16,838 bases of DNA from Anaerolineae bacterium (GCA_020848855.1 JADLHH010000379.1:1-16838), one strand, 5' to 3'. Positions 7,807 to 15,529 are shown, counted from the first letter of the stretch. Numbers and translations are program-made. The notes: a model not told the origin generated them from the sequence alone.

Positions 7807-9822
7807 TTAGTCGCTGCTTCGCAGAATCGCCACGTCATAGCCGGCGAGCGTCAGCGTCCGCGTGACCGGCTTGCCGGTCAGCAGATTCAGGAAGCGTTTT
7901 TCGCCCAATGGGATCGCGGCTGGTTCCGCATGGTGATTCAGCACGAAAACGATGGGCGTGCCGTCCTTGTGGCGCACGGCGACCTCGACGCCTTCCGGCG
8001 CGTCGAGCGCGGGCGTCAAGCCGTGCTTCGCGGCGATTTCGCCGTAAAAGCGGCTGAGGAACGCGGCGTCGGGGTCGCTTGCCAGATAGTAGGCTTCACC
8101 GCTGCCGTAGGCATTTCGCGTGACGACCGGCATCCCCTGATAAAAATCTTCGCCGTAGGTGGCGATCACGTCCGCCGACAGGGTGTGCAGCAAATCGGCG
8201 ATGCGGCTGCACGAATACACGCCGCTGCCGTCCGCCATGACGATCCGGTTGGTCTGGTTGTCGTAGAGCGCGTCGATTTCTTCGACCCGGATGCCGAGCA
8301 CATTGGCGAGCGCGCCGGGGTAGCCGTTCTCGAACGCGAGGTCGGTGTCGTCGACGAGACCGCTCAGGTAGGTGGTCACGAATGTGCCGCCATTGGCGAC
8401 GAAGGCTTCGACCTTTTCGGCAACCCCCGGCTTGACCATGTACAGCATTGGGGCGACGATCACGGCGTAGCGGCTGAAGTCGGAATCGGCAAACACGACA
8501 TCCACCGGCAGATTGTGGCGGTAGAACCCCAGATAGTGTTTGGCGACCGTGTCGTAGTAGCGCTTGTCGCGGATCGGTCCGACGGCATCTTCGAGGGCGT
8601 GCCAGTTATCCCAGTCGAACAGGATGCCGACGCGCGCATCGACGCTCGCGCCGACGATGGCATCGCCCAGCCGTCCCAATTCCGACCCGATCTGGCTGAC
8701 TTCCCGGAACACGCGGGTATCGCTGCGCCCGCTGTGCTCGACAACCGCGCCGTGCAGCTTTTCGCAGCCGCCGCGCCCGCGCCGCCACTGGAAGTACAGG
8801 ACGGAATCCGCGCCGTGAGCGACGGCGAGATAGCTCCACAACCGCAGCACGCCGGGGCGCTTGAGGGCGTTGATCGCCTGCCAGTTCTGGATGCTGGGGG
8901 TCTGCTCCATCAGCAGGAAGGGCTGCCCGTCTTTCAGCCCGCGCTGAAGGTCGTGCATAAAGGCGATTTCACCGGGCGACTGGTTCGGGCGCGGATAGCA
9001 ATCCCACGAAACGACATCCATTTCCTTCGCCCAGCGGCGGTAGTCGAGCGGCTTAAACGCGCCCATCAGGTTGGTCGTAATCGGGATATCGGGGGTAACC
9101 GCGCGCAGGATGTCGCGCTCGTTGGTGTAACAGGCGAGCTGGCTCTCGGTCATGAAGCGGAAGTAATCGACGTTCAGCCCGTGCGTCAGGGTTTCCCCAT
9201 TTGCCAGCGGCGGCATGATCTGCGACCAGTCGGTATAGGTGTGCCCCCAGAATGCCGTCCACCAGCGCGCATTCAGCTCGTCCAAGGTGCCGTATTTGCG
9301 CCGCAGCCACTCGCGAAACCGCGCGGCGCAGGTTTCGCAGTAACAGGCGCCGCCATATTCGTTGCTGACGTGCCACAAAAGCAACGCGGGGTGATCTTTA
9401 TAGCGTTCGGCGAGTGCCTGCGCCATCTCGCCGCTCAGGCGGCGGTAGTCGTCGGAATTCGGGCAGTAGTTGACGCGCCGACCATGCGGATTGCGCACGC
9501 CCCGCTCGTCGGCGCGCAGCATTCGGGGATAGGCTGCCGACATCCACGCGGGCTGGGCGGCGCTGGGAGTCGCCAGAATGGCGCGGATGCCGTTGGCGTG
9601 CAAGCCGTCGAGAATTTCGTCCAGCCACTCGAACGTGAACTGACCTTCGGCGGGCTGCAGCGACACCCAGCTAAACACCCCGACGGTCGCCGCCGTGATA
9701 CCCGCTTCACGCATCAGACGGAAATCTTCCTGCCAGACATCCCGCGACCACTGTTCGGGGTTGTAATCTCCGCCGTGCCACAAAAACGGCGCTTTCTTGG
9801 AAACCGGCTCGTAGCGACTCAA
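7807..9822 (-). CDS. Beta-galactosidase, glycoside hydrolase family 42
   Basis: This 671-residue cytoplasmic retaining beta-galactosidase starts near GGDYNPEQW and has a TIM barrel with the acid/base E155 in WHVSNEYGG and the nucleophile E306 in LLMEQTPS. C120, C160, C162 and C165 (YCP...CYCETC) match the zinc-binding cysteine cluster of several GH42 enzymes. Then follow YFQWRRGRGG and KLHGAVVEHSG, a trimerisation domain (about 385-595) and a small C-terminal beta domain ending in YDVAILR. Both candidate starts are TTG. The one at 9822 has AGGTGA (9827-9832) 4 nt upstream, while the one at 9837 has no site, so I choose 9822. It lies 39 bp after the LacI gene (24 bp from the longer start), so the two are surely cotranscribed. 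The substrate is probably beta-galactosyl ends of imported oligosaccharides; some GH42 enzymes prefer arabinosides. Confidence 0.95.
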   Translation of the reverse strand: MSRYEPVSKKAPFLWHGGDYNPEQWSRDVWQEDFRLMREAGITAATVGVFSWVSLQPAEGQFTFEWLDEILDGLHANGIRAILATPSAAQPAWMSAAYPRMLRADERGVRNPHGRRVNYCPNSDDYRRLSGEMAQALAERYKDHPALLLWHVSNEYGGACYCETCAARFREWLRRKYGTLDELNARWWTAFWGHTYTDWSQIMPPLANGETLTHGLNVDYFRFMTESQLACYTNERDILRAVTPDIPITTNLMGAFKPLDYRRWAKEMDVVSWDCYPRPNQSPGEIAFMHDLQRGLKDGQPFLLMEQTPSIQNWQAINALKRPGVLRLWSYLAVAHGADSVLYFQWRRGRGGCEKLHGAVVEHSGRSDTRVFREVSQIGSELGRLGDAIVGASVDARVGILFDWDNWHALEDAVGPIRDKRYYDTVAKHYLGFYRHNLPVDVVFADSDFSRYAVIVAPMLYMVKPGVAEKVEAFVANGGTFVTTYLSGLVDDTDLAFENGYPGALANVLGIRVEEIDALYDNQTNRIVMADGSGVYSCSRIADLLHTLSADVIATYGEDFYQGMPVVTRNAYGSGEAYYLASDPDAAFLSRFYGEIAAKHGLTPALDAPEGVEVAVRHKDGTPIVFVLNHHAEPAAIPLGEKRFLNLLTGKPVTRTLTLAGYDVAILRSSD

Positions 9823-9861
9823 TTTTTCACCTCGCAAAGTGTGTGTCGGGGAAGTATTTCG

Positions 9862-10866
9862 TCAGCCAATCGAACGGGTGCTTTCGCGCACGATCAGCCT
9901 GGGATGCAGCACCCGCTGGTGAATCGGCGTGTCGGGCGATTCGATCATACTGACGAGAAATTCGGTCGCCAGGCGACCCATGCGGTCGAAATCCTGCCGG
10001 ATGGTGGTCAAGCCGGGGACAAAGTGAGCGGCTTCGGGGATGTCGTCGAAGCTGACCAGCGAAATATCGTCCGGCACGCGCAGCCCGCGCTCGCGCAGGG
10101 CGGTATGCGCGCCCATCGCCATCGAATCGTTGCCGATAAAAACCGCCGTGAAATCCGCTCGCTGGTCGAGCAGGGAGCGCATCGCCTGGTAGCCGCCTTC
10201 GATGTTGAAATCGCTCTCGATGCTGACCCCCGGCGCGAGTCGGTTCTCTTCGAGCGTTTTCTGCCAGCCGACGTGCCGGTCGTAGGCGTCATAGTTTGCC
10301 AGCGGACCGCTGATCTCGGCAATCGAGCGGTGTCCGAGATCGATCAGGTGCTGGGTTGCCAGCCGTGCGCCCTGCGTCTGGTCATAGATGACCGACGGAA
10401 CCGCTGCGCCCAGCTTCGCGCCAATCTGCACGAAGGGGACGCCGTCGGTAAGCTGGATAAGCTGCTCGTAGTCGTCGATGATAGGCTCCAGCGGGATCAG
10501 CAGCAAGCCGTCGATGAAGCGAGACGCGGCGCTCTGCAGCGCAGCCGGGAATTCGTCGGTGGAAATGGTGGAAATCACGAAATGATAGCCGAGGTCGTGC
10601 GCCGCCCGCGCCATTTCGTACAGGAAGCGGTTGAAGCCGGAAAACAGCATGATCACTTCGAGCGTGTGCGACCGTTCCGTTTGCAGAATTTGGGCGGCGC
10701 GGTTGGGGCGGTAGCCCAACATCTCGATGGTGTTGAGGACGCGGGCGCGAGTCACGGGGGACACGTGCATGTCGCTGTTGATCACGCGGGAAACGGTCTG
10801 GTAGGAAACGCCCGCTTCACGAGCGACATCGCGCAGGGTAGGGCGTTTGGGTTTCATAATCGACAT
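9862..10866 (-). CDS. LacI-family transcriptional regulator
   Basis: This 334-residue repressor has the standard layout. A helix-turn-helix spans about residues 10-30 (TLRDVAREAGVSYQTVSRVI). The hinge helix is LGYRPNRAAQIL, with the leucine that wedges the minor groove. The periplasmic-binding-protein-like sugar domain runs from about 68 to the end, with DGLLLIPLE, HLIDLGHRSIAEISGP, VFIGNDSMAMGAH and the diagnostic VPDDISLVSFDDIP. It heads the GH42-GH31 transcription unit and is divergent from transporter 2. The intervening region has two matching palindromes, so it probably represses both directions and itself, and releases on binding an oligosaccharide or a product of it. I kept ATG 10866; an in-frame ATG at 10857 is possible, and neither has a clear ribosome-binding site. 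The inducer identity is unknown. Confidence 0.95.
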   Translation of the reverse strand: MSIMKPKRPTLRDVAREAGVSYQTVSRVINSDMHVSPVTRARVLNTIEMLGYRPNRAAQILQTERSHTLEVIMLFSGFNRFLYEMARAAHDLGYHFVISTISTDEFPAALQSAASRFIDGLLLIPLEPIIDDYEQLIQLTDGVPFVQIGAKLGAAVPSVIYDQTQGARLATQHLIDLGHRSIAEISGPLANYDAYDRHVGWQKTLEENRLAPGVSIESDFNIEGGYQAMRSLLDQRADFTAVFIGNDSMAMGAHTALRERGLRVPDDISLVSFDDIPEAAHFVPGLTTIRQDFDRMGRLATEFLVSMIESPDTPIHQRVLHPRLIVRESTRSIG

Positions 10867-10887
10867 CGGAAAACAACCAGTTCTTTG

Positions 10888-10901
10888 TGTGACTTGTCAC
10901 A
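10888..10901. promoter_or_regulatory. Operator O1, LacI-type palindrome on the lacI side
   Basis: TGTGACTTGTCACA is a perfect inverted repeat with TGTGA/TCACA arms and a 4-nt centre. It is 12 of 14 identical to O2 when read on the minus strand. Reading toward lacI, a TAAAAT -10-like hexamer (10905-10910) lies immediately before it, so a bound protein would cover the start of transcription of the lacI-GH42-GH31 unit. No convincing -35 accompanies it. Confidence 0.7.
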
Positions 10902-10974
10902 AGTATTTTATTGACAATTTACCCGAAATTAGCCTGTTTCGTCAAGTTTCGCATGGCAATTGCCGGGCAGTTGC

Positions 10975-11004
10975 TTGCATCCATGCGGCAAAGTGTGGTA
11001 TATA
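10975..11004 (+). promoter_or_regulatory. Candidate promoter of transporter 2
   Basis: TTGCAT (10975-10980) and TATATA (10999-11004) are separated by 18 bp. The predicted start, near 11011, falls inside operator O2. The resulting 5' leader of about 200 nt ends at the binding-protein ATG. A TTGACA at 10911-10916 is a perfect -35 by itself but has no partner -10 at a usable distance. Confidence 0.5.
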
Positions 11005-11007
11005 AAT

Positions 11008-11032
11008 TGTGAACAGTCACAAAACTGTTCAC
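11008..11032. promoter_or_regulatory. Operator O2, compound palindrome at the transporter 2 promoter
   Basis: TGTGAACAGTCACA (11008-11021) repeats the TGTGA-N4-TCACA design of O1. It extends to TTGTGA/TCACAA arms when flanking bases are included. A second, overlapping perfect inverted repeat joins GTGAACAGT (11009-11017) to ACTGTTCAC (11024-11032) across 6 nt, so three GTGA half-sites lie in 25 bp. The element begins 4 bp after the -10 hexamer, a classic repressor position. Binding by the adjacent LacI-family protein is inferred. Confidence 0.7.
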
Positions 11033-11213
11033 TCCGACTGCCCTTTGCAGCCGATCACGCCGGGCTGCTGCGCTCGCCGATCACATTTCGGACGATGGCT
11101 TGTAGAGACGGGTTTCGACCACTTTATCTCTCGGAAAGGAGAATCAAACGACGCAACGCCGGAAATAATGACCCCCAAATAATTGGAATGCAACCTATTC
11201 AGGAGCAAATTTC

Positions 11214-13151
11214 ATGAAATACCGTGGTGCGTTTGTTCTTCTGCTGATCCTGTTACTGTCCACTTCGCTGGTTGGCGCGCAAGACACGACCTACAGCGAA
11301 GCGCCGATGCTCGCCGACCGCGTGGCTGCCGGCGAACTGCCCCCGGTCGCCGAACGCCTGCCGGAGAACCCGCGTGTCATCGCCCTCGAAGGTTCGGATA
11401 TCGGCACGTATGGCGGCGATTTCCGCGACCCGTTCGTTGGTGACTCGTACTGGTCGAGCCAGATGATTTTCTGGACCGTCTGGAAGGGGCTGGTAAGCTG
11501 GACGCCCGATTATTCCGACTGGACGCCGAATATCGCCGAAAGCGTGGATGTGAGCGAGGACGCGACCTCGTATACCTTCCACCTGCGCAAAGGCATCAAG
11601 TGGTCGGACGGCGTGCCCTTCACCGCCGACGACGTGATCTTCTACATTGAAGACATTCTGGGCAACCCCGAAATCAACGGTGGCAAGTTCCCGGACGGTT
11701 ACCTCAAGCCGGGCACTGAAGCGCCGGTGGTCACCAAGACCGACGATTACACCTTCACGATCACGTTCGACGTTCCGTACGGCATGTTCCTGCTCAACCT
11801 GTGCACCTACGATGGCTGGACGATGGTCACCGCGCCGAAGCACTACCTGTCGCAGTTCCACGACAAGTACAACCATGACGGCATCCCGGCGCTGATCGAG
11901 CAGACCGAAGGCGCGAGCGACTGGGTATCGCTGTTCCAGGCACATTCGGCGGTTGGTCCCGGCACGGATGCAGCGGTAGTGAGCCGTGACGTGAATTACC
12001 CGACGATGTTCCCGTGGGTTTACACCCAGCCGCTGGGCACGGGCACGCAGTTCGTCGCCGAGCGCAACCCGTATTATTACTGGGTCGACAGCGCGGGCAA
12101 CCAGCTTCCGTACATCGACCGGATCGTCGGCACCGTGTACCAGGACGACCAGACGATGCTGGTGGACGTGCTGGCGGGCAAGTTCGACACGATGGCGAAC
12201 TCGACCGACGAGCAGCGCCCGCTGTTCTTCGACAATCAGGCAACTTCCGGGCTGGCGATTTACCCGACCAAGAGCGAAGGCGGCGGCACGGTCAGCATCA
12301 ACTTCAACGAGACCCACCCCGACCTGGGCGCGATCCTCAGCGAAAAGGACTTCCGCATCGGCTTGTCCTACGCGATTGACCGTCAGGAAGTAATCGATAT
12401 CGTCTACTTTGGTCAGGGTGCGCCGCGTCAGGTTTCGCCGGTCGAAGATTCGCCGCTCTACAACGATCAACTGACGAACCAGTACCTCGACTACGACCCC
12501 GCCCTCGCCAACGAGTATCTGGACAAGGTGCTGCCCGACAAGGACGCCGACGGCTGGCGCATCAACCCGGCGACCGGCGAGAAACTGTCAATTGTCTTCA
12601 CGATCCAGACGGGCGACTATGGTCTGCGCTTCGGCGACGTTGCCGAACTGCTCAAGCAGTACTTTGCCGACGTGGGCGTGGACATCATCATCGACACGGT
12701 TGACAACCAGGTGCTGACGGATCGCATCAACGACAACAGCGTGGAAGCCGCGATCTTCACCGCCGAAGGCGGCTTCGGCATTACTGCCATCAACGACCCA
12801 CGTTACTTCGTGCCGAAGCACGGGCAGTCGATCTGGGGCAACGGCTGGCAGCTCTGGTATTTGCAGCCGACCAACGAGTACAAGGTCGAGCCGCCGCAGT
12901 CTATCCAGGATCAGGTCGATCTCTACCAACAGGTGCTGCAAGCCCCGACCTCGGAACAGCGCATCAGCCTGATGCAGCAGGTGCTGCAAAATGCCGCCGA
13001 CAACTTCTGGGTTATCGGCATCTCCAGCGCCAGCGATAGCTATCGTCCGCTCAGCGCACGCCTTGCCAACGTGCCGGCAAGCTGGGTGAACGGCTGGAAT
13101 CCGGGCGGCGTCGCAATCGCGCTGCCGGAGCAGTGGTACTTCAAGAGCTAA
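11214..13151 (+). CDS. Extracellular oligosaccharide-type substrate-binding protein, SBP family 5 (transporter 2)
   Basis: This is a 645-residue binding protein, about 100 residues larger than peptide-binding DppA. That is the size seen in family-5 proteins that bind oligosaccharides, such as those of Thermotoga. A Sec signal peptide (residues about 1-22) ends in VGA before QDTTYS, without a lipobox. Next come LPPVAERLPENPRVI and GSDIGTYGGDFRDPF. The family signature at about 103-143 is WTPNIAESVDVS, YTFHLRKGIKWSDG and FTADDVIFYIEDI, and the C-terminal region has NFWVIGISSAS, WNPGGVAIALPEQWYFKS. AGGAG (11201-11205) lies 8 nt before the ATG. It is the first gene of the operon controlled by O2 and is divergent from lacI. 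The enzymes across the promoter suggest xylosyl/galactosyl-decorated glucans as ligand, which is inference. Confidence 0.94.
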   Translation: MKYRGAFVLLLILLLSTSLVGAQDTTYSEAPMLADRVAAGELPPVAERLPENPRVIALEGSDIGTYGGDFRDPFVGDSYWSSQMIFWTVWKGLVSWTPDYSDWTPNIAESVDVSEDATSYTFHLRKGIKWSDGVPFTADDVIFYIEDILGNPEINGGKFPDGYLKPGTEAPVVTKTDDYTFTITFDVPYGMFLLNLCTYDGWTMVTAPKHYLSQFHDKYNHDGIPALIEQTEGASDWVSLFQAHSAVGPGTDAAVVSRDVNYPTMFPWVYTQPLGTGTQFVAERNPYYYWVDSAGNQLPYIDRIVGTVYQDDQTMLVDVLAGKFDTMANSTDEQRPLFFDNQATSGLAIYPTKSEGGGTVSINFNETHPDLGAILSEKDFRIGLSYAIDRQEVIDIVYFGQGAPRQVSPVEDSPLYNDQLTNQYLDYDPALANEYLDKVLPDKDADGWRINPATGEKLSIVFTIQTGDYGLRFGDVAELLKQYFADVGVDIIIDTVDNQVLTDRINDNSVEAAIFTAEGGFGITAINDPRYFVPKHGQSIWGNGWQLWYLQPTNEYKVEPPQSIQDQVDLYQQVLQAPTSEQRISLMQQVLQNAADNFWVIGISSASDSYRPLSARLANVPASWVNGWNPGGVAIALPEQWYFKS

Positions 13152-13180
13152 CCGGGTAGGCTAGTTCGAAAAGCGCAAAT

Positions 13181-13216
13181 CCATCTAAGGCGGCATGTTC
13201 ATACCGCCTTAGATGG
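13181..13216 (+). other. Intercistronic hairpin after the binding-protein gene
   Basis: CCATCTAAGGCGG (13181-13193) and CCGCCTTAGATGG (13204-13216) pair perfectly over 13 bp around a 10-nt loop. No T-run follows; the next bases are TCATTCATAATAC. It lies 29 bp past the binding-protein stop and 24 bp before the permease start. Such hairpins commonly stabilise the upstream binding-protein mRNA or attenuate the permease message, giving an excess of binding protein over permease. A factor-dependent or partial terminator is also possible. Confidence 0.75.
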
Positions 13217-13240
13217 TCATTCATAATACAAGGTCTTCTT

Positions 13241-14239
13241 ATGGGTAGATATATTCTCAGGCGCTTACTGTATGTGATTCCGACGCTGTTTGTGATTTCG
13301 ATCCTCATCTTCGTGACGATCCAGCTTCCGCCGGGGGACTACGTCACGAATATGCTGGAGCAGATGCGCAACCAAACGGGCGCTGGAGCGACGTGGACAC
13401 CCGAATTTGAAGCGGCGATGCGCGAGCGCTACGGGTTAAACGAGCCGCTGCCGGTTCAGTACGTCAAGTGGATCGGCAATATCATCCTGCACGGCGACTA
13501 CGGCTACTCGTTCCAGTATTCCGAGCCAGCCGAAAAGATGATCGCCGACCGGCTGGGGATGACGCTGGTGGTATCGTTCTCCAGCTTCATCTTTAGCTGG
13601 ATGATGGCGATCCCCATCGGCGTGCTTTCGGCGGTGCGCCAGTACAGCCTTGCCGACTACTTCTTCAGCTTCATCGGCTTCATCGGCATGGCGACGCCGG
13701 GCTTTCTGCTGGCGCTCGTGCTGATGTACCTTGCCTTCAAGTACGGTGGCGTGAGCTTAAGCGGTCTCTTTTCGACCGAGTATCAGAACGCTCCCTGGAG
13801 CCTCGCCAAAGTTATCGACCTGCTCAATCATCTGTGGATACCGATGATTATCGTCGGCACAGCGGGGACAGCCGGACTGATTCGCATCCTGCGCGCCAAC
13901 CTGCTCGACGAACTGAACAAGCCGTATGTCGAGACGGCGCGCGCCAAAGGGCTTTCGGAATGGCGGCTGCTGATCAAGTATCCGCTGCGGCAGGCGCTCA
14001 ACCCGTTCGTCAGCGGGCTGGCGTGGCTGCTGCCCAGCCTGATCGGCGGGGAGGCGATTGTCTCAATCGTGCTGAATTTGCCAACGACCGGACCGGTGCT
14101 GCTCAATGCCCTGATGTGGCAGGATATGTTCTTAGCCGCCGGCTTCCTGATGCTCTTAAGCCTGATGACGATTGTCGGAATGCTGCTTTCCGATTTGCTG
14201 TTAGCGTGGCTCGATCCGCGTATCCGCTACACCAGCTAG
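13241..14239 (+). CDS. ABC transporter permease, DppB/OppB type (transporter 2)
   Basis: This is a 332-residue membrane permease. MGRYILRRLLYVIPTLFVIS forms TM1, followed by the QLPPGDYVTNMLEQM loop, which is longer than in the transporter 1 paralogue. YGLNEPLPVQYVKWI precedes the next spans. The EAA loop reads ARAKGLSEWRLLIKYPLRQA, and the end is the standard AWLDPRIRY. AAGG at 13229-13232 lies 8 nt before the ATG, an adequate ribosome-binding site. It is clearly diverged from the transporter 1 DppB-like protein (different loop, GGEAIVSIVLNLPTTGPVL instead of TGAFITETIFSWPGIGRL). The two sets are therefore separate systems rather than a recent tandem duplication. It should pair with the permease encoded 13 bp downstream. 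Confidence 0.95.
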   Translation: MGRYILRRLLYVIPTLFVISILIFVTIQLPPGDYVTNMLEQMRNQTGAGATWTPEFEAAMRERYGLNEPLPVQYVKWIGNIILHGDYGYSFQYSEPAEKMIADRLGMTLVVSFSSFIFSWMMAIPIGVLSAVRQYSLADYFFSFIGFIGMATPGFLLALVLMYLAFKYGGVSLSGLFSTEYQNAPWSLAKVIDLLNHLWIPMIIVGTAGTAGLIRILRANLLDELNKPYVETARAKGLSEWRLLIKYPLRQALNPFVSGLAWLLPSLIGGEAIVSIVLNLPTTGPVLLNALMWQDMFLAAGFLMLLSLMTIVGMLLSDLLLAWLDPRIRYTS

Positions 14240-14252
14240 GGGGATAACGCTC

Positions 14253-15437
14253 GTGGTAAAAGATGTGATCAATGTCCCTGGGCTGGTTCCTCCCACTGAC
14301 GTATCCCCGGACGTGACCGAGGAACTCCCGCGTATCGTCATCGCCTCGCAGTGGCGGCTGATGTGGTGGAAATTCCGCAAGCACCGTCTGGCGATGATCA
14401 GCCTGACCGTGGTGATCGCTCTATACGTCGTGTCGTTTTTCGCCGGGTTCTTCGCGCCAGTCGCCACCGACACTTATCATCGCACGTACACGCAGGCGCC
14501 GCCCCAGACGATTCACTGGCTCGACAACGGGACGTTCGCGCCGTTCGTGTACGCCTACAAGCAGACCACCGATCCGCAGACCTATAAGCGCTCGTATACG
14601 ATCAATGAGGACGAGAAAATTCCGCTCGGCTTCTTCGTAACGGGTGACGAGTATAAGGTCGGGCTGCACGGGATACCGATTCCCGGCATCAGCAGCCTGT
14701 ATTTCAGCTCGAACATCCACCTGTTCGGACCCGTCAGCGCCGGCGACCCGTACTATCCGCTTGGCGCGGACGACGTGGGGCGCGACATCCTCAGCCGGAT
14801 GATCTACGCCTCGCAGGTGTCGCTGTCCATCGGCTTGGTGGGCGTGTTCCTGAGCCTGATTCTCGGCATCCTGCTGGGCGGCATCTCCGGCTTGGTGGGC
14901 GGCTGGATCGATACGCTGATCCAGCGCATCATCGAAATTCTGCGCTCGGTGCCGGAAATTCCGCTGTGGATGACGCTGGCAATTGCCGTGCCGCCGCGCA
15001 TCGACCCGGTGTATGTGTATTTCGGCATCACGATCATCCTGTCGCTGCTGCGCTGGACGGACATGGCGCGCGTGGTGCGCGGCAGGTTCCTGTCGCTGCG
15101 CGAGGAAGATTTCATCATGGCGGCGGAACTGGACGGCGTACCCCGCCGGCGCATCATCTTTCGTCACATGATCCCGTCGTTCCTGAGCCACATCATCGCG
15201 TCGGTCACGCTGTCAATTCCCGGCATGATCCTCGGCGAGACGGCGCTGAGCTTCCTCAGCCTGGGGCTGCGCCCGCCGGTCGTCAGTTGGGGCGTGATGC
15301 TTCAGGACGCGATGAACGTCGCGTATATCGCCACGATGCCCTGGCTGCTGCTGCCGGGTCTGGCGGTGGTGATCACGGTGCTGGCGTTCAACTTCCTCGG
15401 CGACGGCTTGCGCGACGCTGCCGACCCGTATCACTGA
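14253..15437 (+). CDS. ABC transporter permease, DppC/OppC type, with enlarged extracytoplasmic loop (transporter 2)
   Basis: This permease has 394 residues, about 100 more than the usual DppC. WWKFRKHRLAMIS precedes TM1 (about 46-66). The segment between FFAPV and the diagnostic YPLGADDVGRDILSR runs from about 70 to 170, whereas the transporter 1 partner has only about 25 residues there. The remaining spans are normal, with EAA loop DFIMAAELDGVPRRRIIFRH, ETALSFLSLGLRPPVVSWG, and the C-terminal NFLGDGLRDAADPYH. The start is GTG 14253, with AGGGGG (14238-14243) as ribosome-binding site overlapping the previous stop. The long loop would lie on the outside, near the docked binding protein. It may be a subfamily trait of oligosaccharide-type systems rather than unique. 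Confidence 0.95.
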   Translation: MVKDVINVPGLVPPTDVSPDVTEELPRIVIASQWRLMWWKFRKHRLAMISLTVVIALYVVSFFAGFFAPVATDTYHRTYTQAPPQTIHWLDNGTFAPFVYAYKQTTDPQTYKRSYTINEDEKIPLGFFVTGDEYKVGLHGIPIPGISSLYFSSNIHLFGPVSAGDPYYPLGADDVGRDILSRMIYASQVSLSIGLVGVFLSLILGILLGGISGLVGGWIDTLIQRIIEILRSVPEIPLWMTLAIAVPPRIDPVYVYFGITIILSLLRWTDMARVVRGRFLSLREEDFIMAAELDGVPRRRIIFRHMIPSFLSHIIASVTLSIPGMILGETALSFLSLGLRPPVVSWGVMLQDAMNVAYIATMPWLLLPGLAVVITVLAFNFLGDGLRDAADPYH

Positions 15438-15443
15438 GAGAAA

Positions 15444-15473
15444 GTGCTGAGTGCTGAGTGCTGAGTGCTGAGT
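15444..15473. repeat. Heptamer tandem repeat (GTGCTGA), 4.3 copies
   Basis: Four perfect copies of GTGCTGA run from 15444 to 15471, followed by GT. Degenerate continuations (GGACTGAGGGACGAGGACTGAG) reach about 15502. The repeat starts 7 bp after the permease stop, in non-coding DNA. Seven-base repeats like this expand by slippage. Confidence 0.9.
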
Positions 15474-15502
15474 AAGAACAGGGACTGAGGGACGAGGACT
15501 GA

Positions 15503-15529
15503 GTAGGGCACGACATGTCGTGCCCCTAC
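15503..15529. repeat. Dispersed GTAGGGGC-type palindrome, copy 2
   Basis: GGGCACGACATGTCGTGCCC (15506-15525) is a perfect 20-bp palindrome. GTA (15503-15505) and TAC (15527-15529) extend the arms past one unpaired C. The outer ends match the element at 4631-4658. It lies directly after the heptamer array, between the permease and ATPase genes, and has no T-run. Confidence 0.75.

Noticed and set aside
7720..10914. A plus-strand open frame of 1064 codons antisense to the GH42 and lacI genes
   Set aside because: It is a GC-rich shadow: its translation is Arg/Ala/Gly/Val-rich without domains, while the opposite strand encodes two textbook proteins with intact motifs over the same bases.
10911..10916. 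Perfect TTGACA -35 on the plus strand
   Set aside because: No -10-like hexamer lies 15-19 bp downstream, so it is not supported as a promoter on its own.
10888..11021. CRP/FNR-type binding sites, because of the TGTGA...TCACA arms
   Set aside because: The centre is 4 bp rather than 6, and a LacI-family gene lies right beside; a CRP-type reading is possible but less likely.
11253..12470. A 405-codon minus-strand frame within the second binding-protein gene
   Set aside because: Val/Arg/Asp/His-rich antisense shadow; the sense strand encodes an intact family-5 binding protein.
15444..15529. A CRISPR array, because of repeated units
   Set aside because: The units are 7 bp and contiguous with no spacers; it is a microsatellite next to a palindrome.
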